A DNA stretch of 8,846 nucleotides from assembly GCA_947522735.1 (NCBI GenBank), contig CANNTZ010000082.1:1-8846 (forward strand), in the 5' to 3' direction. The stretch comes from an uncultured Oscillospiraceae bacterium (lineage in GTDB: Bacteria > Bacillota > Clostridia > Oscillospirales > Ruminococcaceae). Every line of letters begins with the position of its first letter. Position 1 is the stretch's first letter. The notes below the pieces were generated by a model. That model worked only from the letters and a program-made list of their open reading frames with translations, did not search any database and was not told the origin of the DNA. The position numbers and the translations under genes are program-made. Below, piece by piece: positions 6,430-8,846 of the stretch.

Positions 6430-6458
6430 ATTGTAATACATCTGCAAAAAAATTTCTA
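6430..6458 (-). promoter_or_regulatory. lon: Possible promoter for lon
   Basis: In the AT-rich gap after clpX the minus strand has TACAAT (6435-6430) with TAGAAA 17 bases upstream (6458-6453). The -10 is good and the -35 poor. TATAGA at 6426-6421, and TTGACG at 6536-6531 further upstream, are alternative elements, so the exact promoter is unsettled. A promoter in this gap is expected because a terminator-like hairpin follows clpX. No HrcA CIRCE element or CtsR direct repeat was seen here. Confidence 0.35.
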
Positions 6459-6511
6459 CCGGTTTTCGTGATTTAAAGATTAAAAAATAAATCCATATAT
6501 GTATAATAAAT

Positions 6512-6571
6512 GATAAAAAACAAAGAACGCCGTCAAGCGCGCTCCGATTTGACGAAACGCGCCTGCGACGT
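6512..6571 (-). terminator. Terminator-like hairpin after clpX
   Basis: Beginning 14 bases after the clpX stop, the minus strand has arms ACGTCG (6571-6566) and CGGCGT (6532-6527), an internal loop, then GCGCG (6562-6558) and CGCGC (6541-6537), followed by TTCTTTGTTTTTT. An alternative inner stem CGTCAA/TTGACG is also possible. The interrupted stem and large loop make it weaker than the lysA terminator, so some read-through into lon is likely. Confidence 0.5.
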
Positions 6572-6584
6572 CCCTTTAATTGAG

Positions 6585-7901
<1,317 letters not shown>

Positions 7902-7919
7902 AGCTACCTCCGGGAAAAA

Positions 7920-8501
7920 TTATCTGCTGGTGATGACCTTGTCGATAAGGCCGTAGGCGCAGGCCTCCTCGGCGGTCATGAAGTTGTCGCGGTCGGTGTC
8001 TCTTTCGATGACGTCGAGCGGCTTGCCGGTGTTGGCGGAGAGGATGCGGTTGAGCTTATCGCGAGTGCGGATAATGTGCTCCGCATGGATCTTCACGTCG
8101 GACGCCTGACCCTGAGCGCCTCCGAGGGGCTGATGGATCATTATCTCGGCGTTTGGCAGGGCGAAGCGCTTGCCTTTGGCGCCTGCGGAGAGCAGGAACG
8201 CGCCCATCGACGCCGCCATGCCCATGCAGATGGTGGAGACGTCCGGCTTGATATACTGCATCGTGTCATATATCGCCATTCCGGCGGACACGGAGCCGCC
8301 GGGGCTGTTGATATAGAGATGGATGGTCTTCTCGGGGTCCTGTCCCTCGAGGTAGAGGAGCTGTGCGACAACCAGACTGGCCGTCACGTCGTTGACCTCC
8401 TCACAAAGCATGACTATCCTGTCGTTCAACAGACGCGAGTAGATATCATAGGAGCGCTCTCCCCTGTTTGTCTGCTCTATTACCATTGGCACAAGACTCA
8501 T
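7920..8501 (-). CDS. clpP: ATP-dependent Clp protease proteolytic subunit ClpP
   Basis: Serine peptidase that forms the double-heptamer degradation chamber used by ClpX and other Clp ATPases. The 193-residue protein has the full catalytic triad S98 (MAASMGA), H123 (MIHQP) and D172 (DTDRDNF), the same numbering as Bacillus subtilis ClpP, and the N-terminal MSLVPMVIEQTNRGER that forms the axial pore loops and carries the short propeptide. The start chosen is ATG 8501 with GGAGGT eight bases upstream. A longer frame from TTG 8516 is unlikely because that TTG overlaps the ribosome binding site itself. It follows tig by 24 bases. The tig-clpP-clpX order is common in Clostridia and lets chaperone and protease be made together; the operon promoter lies outside the window. 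Confidence 0.97.
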   Translation of the reverse strand: MSLVPMVIEQTNRGERSYDIYSRLLNDRIVMLCEEVNDVTASLVVAQLLYLEGQDPEKTIHLYINSPGGSVSAGMAIYDTMQYIKPDVSTICMGMAASMGAFLLSAGAKGKRFALPNAEIMIHQPLGGAQGQASDVKIHAEHIIRTRDKLNRILSANTGKPLDVIERDTDRDNFMTAEEACAYGLIDKVITSR

Positions 8502-8525
8502 TGATGTTACCTCCAAATGTTCAGA

Positions 8526-8846
8526 TTATTCCTTTGCGGGCTCCTCGGCCTTTGCCTCGACGGTGGTGATCTCGGCGTTGTCGCGGACGAACTGGATTGC
8601 CTTGCTGACCTCGGCGTCTGTCCTCATGTCGGCCTCGGGGACGTACTTCTTGAGCTCCTCGACCTCTATCTTGTAGCTCTCGGCGGACTTTTTGTATTCC
8701 TCCTCAAGCTCCTCGGCGGTGAGTTGAATGTTTTCGGCCTTTACTATGCCCTCAAGGGCGAGGCGGGTCTTGACCTGACGCTCAGCCTGCTCGCGGAAGT
8801 TGGCGCGGAAGCCGTCCATATCCATTCCGGTGTACTGGAGATACAT
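8526..8846 (-). CDS. tig: Trigger factor, C-terminal part (cut by window edge)
   Basis: Trigger factor binds the ribosome near the exit tunnel and protects nascent chains. Only the last 106 residues or so are visible, the frame being open to the window end, so the ATG at the very edge is an internal methionine. The visible part has the typical pattern of the C-terminal chaperone domain: YLQYTGMDMDGFRANFREQA, then RQVKTRLALEGIVKAENIQL, and a charged helix rich in E and K, ending in an acidic tail (AKAEEPAKE). The ribosome-binding and peptidyl-prolyl isomerase domains must lie beyond 8846. The position directly before clpP and clpX strongly supports the call, as this order is widespread in Firmicutes. 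It ends with TAA. Confidence 0.93.
   Translation of the reverse strand: MYLQYTGMDMDGFRANFREQAERQVKTRLALEGIVKAENIQLTAEELEEEYKKSAESYKIEVEELKKYVPEADMRTDAEVSKAIQFVRDNAEITTVEAKAEEPAKE

Overview
The window is a chromosomal segment of a Gram-positive, probably Clostridia-class bacterium. The evidence is strong GGAGG-type ribosome binding sites, a trigger factor/ClpP/ClpX/Lon/EngB gene order typical of Firmicutes, Bacillus-like ClpP and EngB sequences, and an LplB/YtcP-type sugar permease. Genes look GC-rich and the intergenic stretches AT-rich, which would fit an Oscillospirales-like gut anaerobe, but that placement is an inference. Every supported gene lies on the minus strand, so transcription runs from high to low coordinates.

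Protein quality-control block (8846 down to 6585): the C-terminal part of trigger factor (tig, cut by the window edge), then clpP and clpX, separated by 24 and 18 bases. They encode a ribosome-bound chaperone, the ClpP peptidase and its ClpX unfoldase. A terminator-like hairpin follows clpX. The next block (6350 down to 1893) starts after a 234-base gap holding a possible promoter and a leader hairpin: lon (ATP-dependent protease), engB/ysxC (50S assembly GTPase) and lysA (diaminopimelate decarboxylase), tightly spaced. It closes with a very clear Rho-independent terminator just after lysA. The published-style longest-ORF starts of clpP and engB are probably too long; ribosome-binding-site placement supports ATG 8501 and ATG 3828.

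A roughly 880-base stretch without a recognised gene (1014-1892) separates lysA from a sugar ABC transporter operon. Its centre is AT-rich and holds the best promoter in the window (TTGACT, 17 bases, TATAAT), pointing left. It is followed by a near-leaderless 32-codon ORF ending in CMACPVG, an internal hairpin with a T-run, and then a strong hairpin with U-rich flanks on both strands. This could be a small independent transcription unit of about 220 nt, or a long attenuated leader of the transporter operon. Closer to the transporter there are two compact palindromes that could be operators or RNA structure.

At the left end lie a CUT1-family permease (TTG start) and the first ten codons of the next gene, presumably the partner permease. 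No mobile element, CRISPR array, tRNA or rRNA is visible. The housekeeping genes look intact and ordinary; the only place where something undescribed could sit is the 1014-1892 intergenic region, and the case there is suggestive, not proven.
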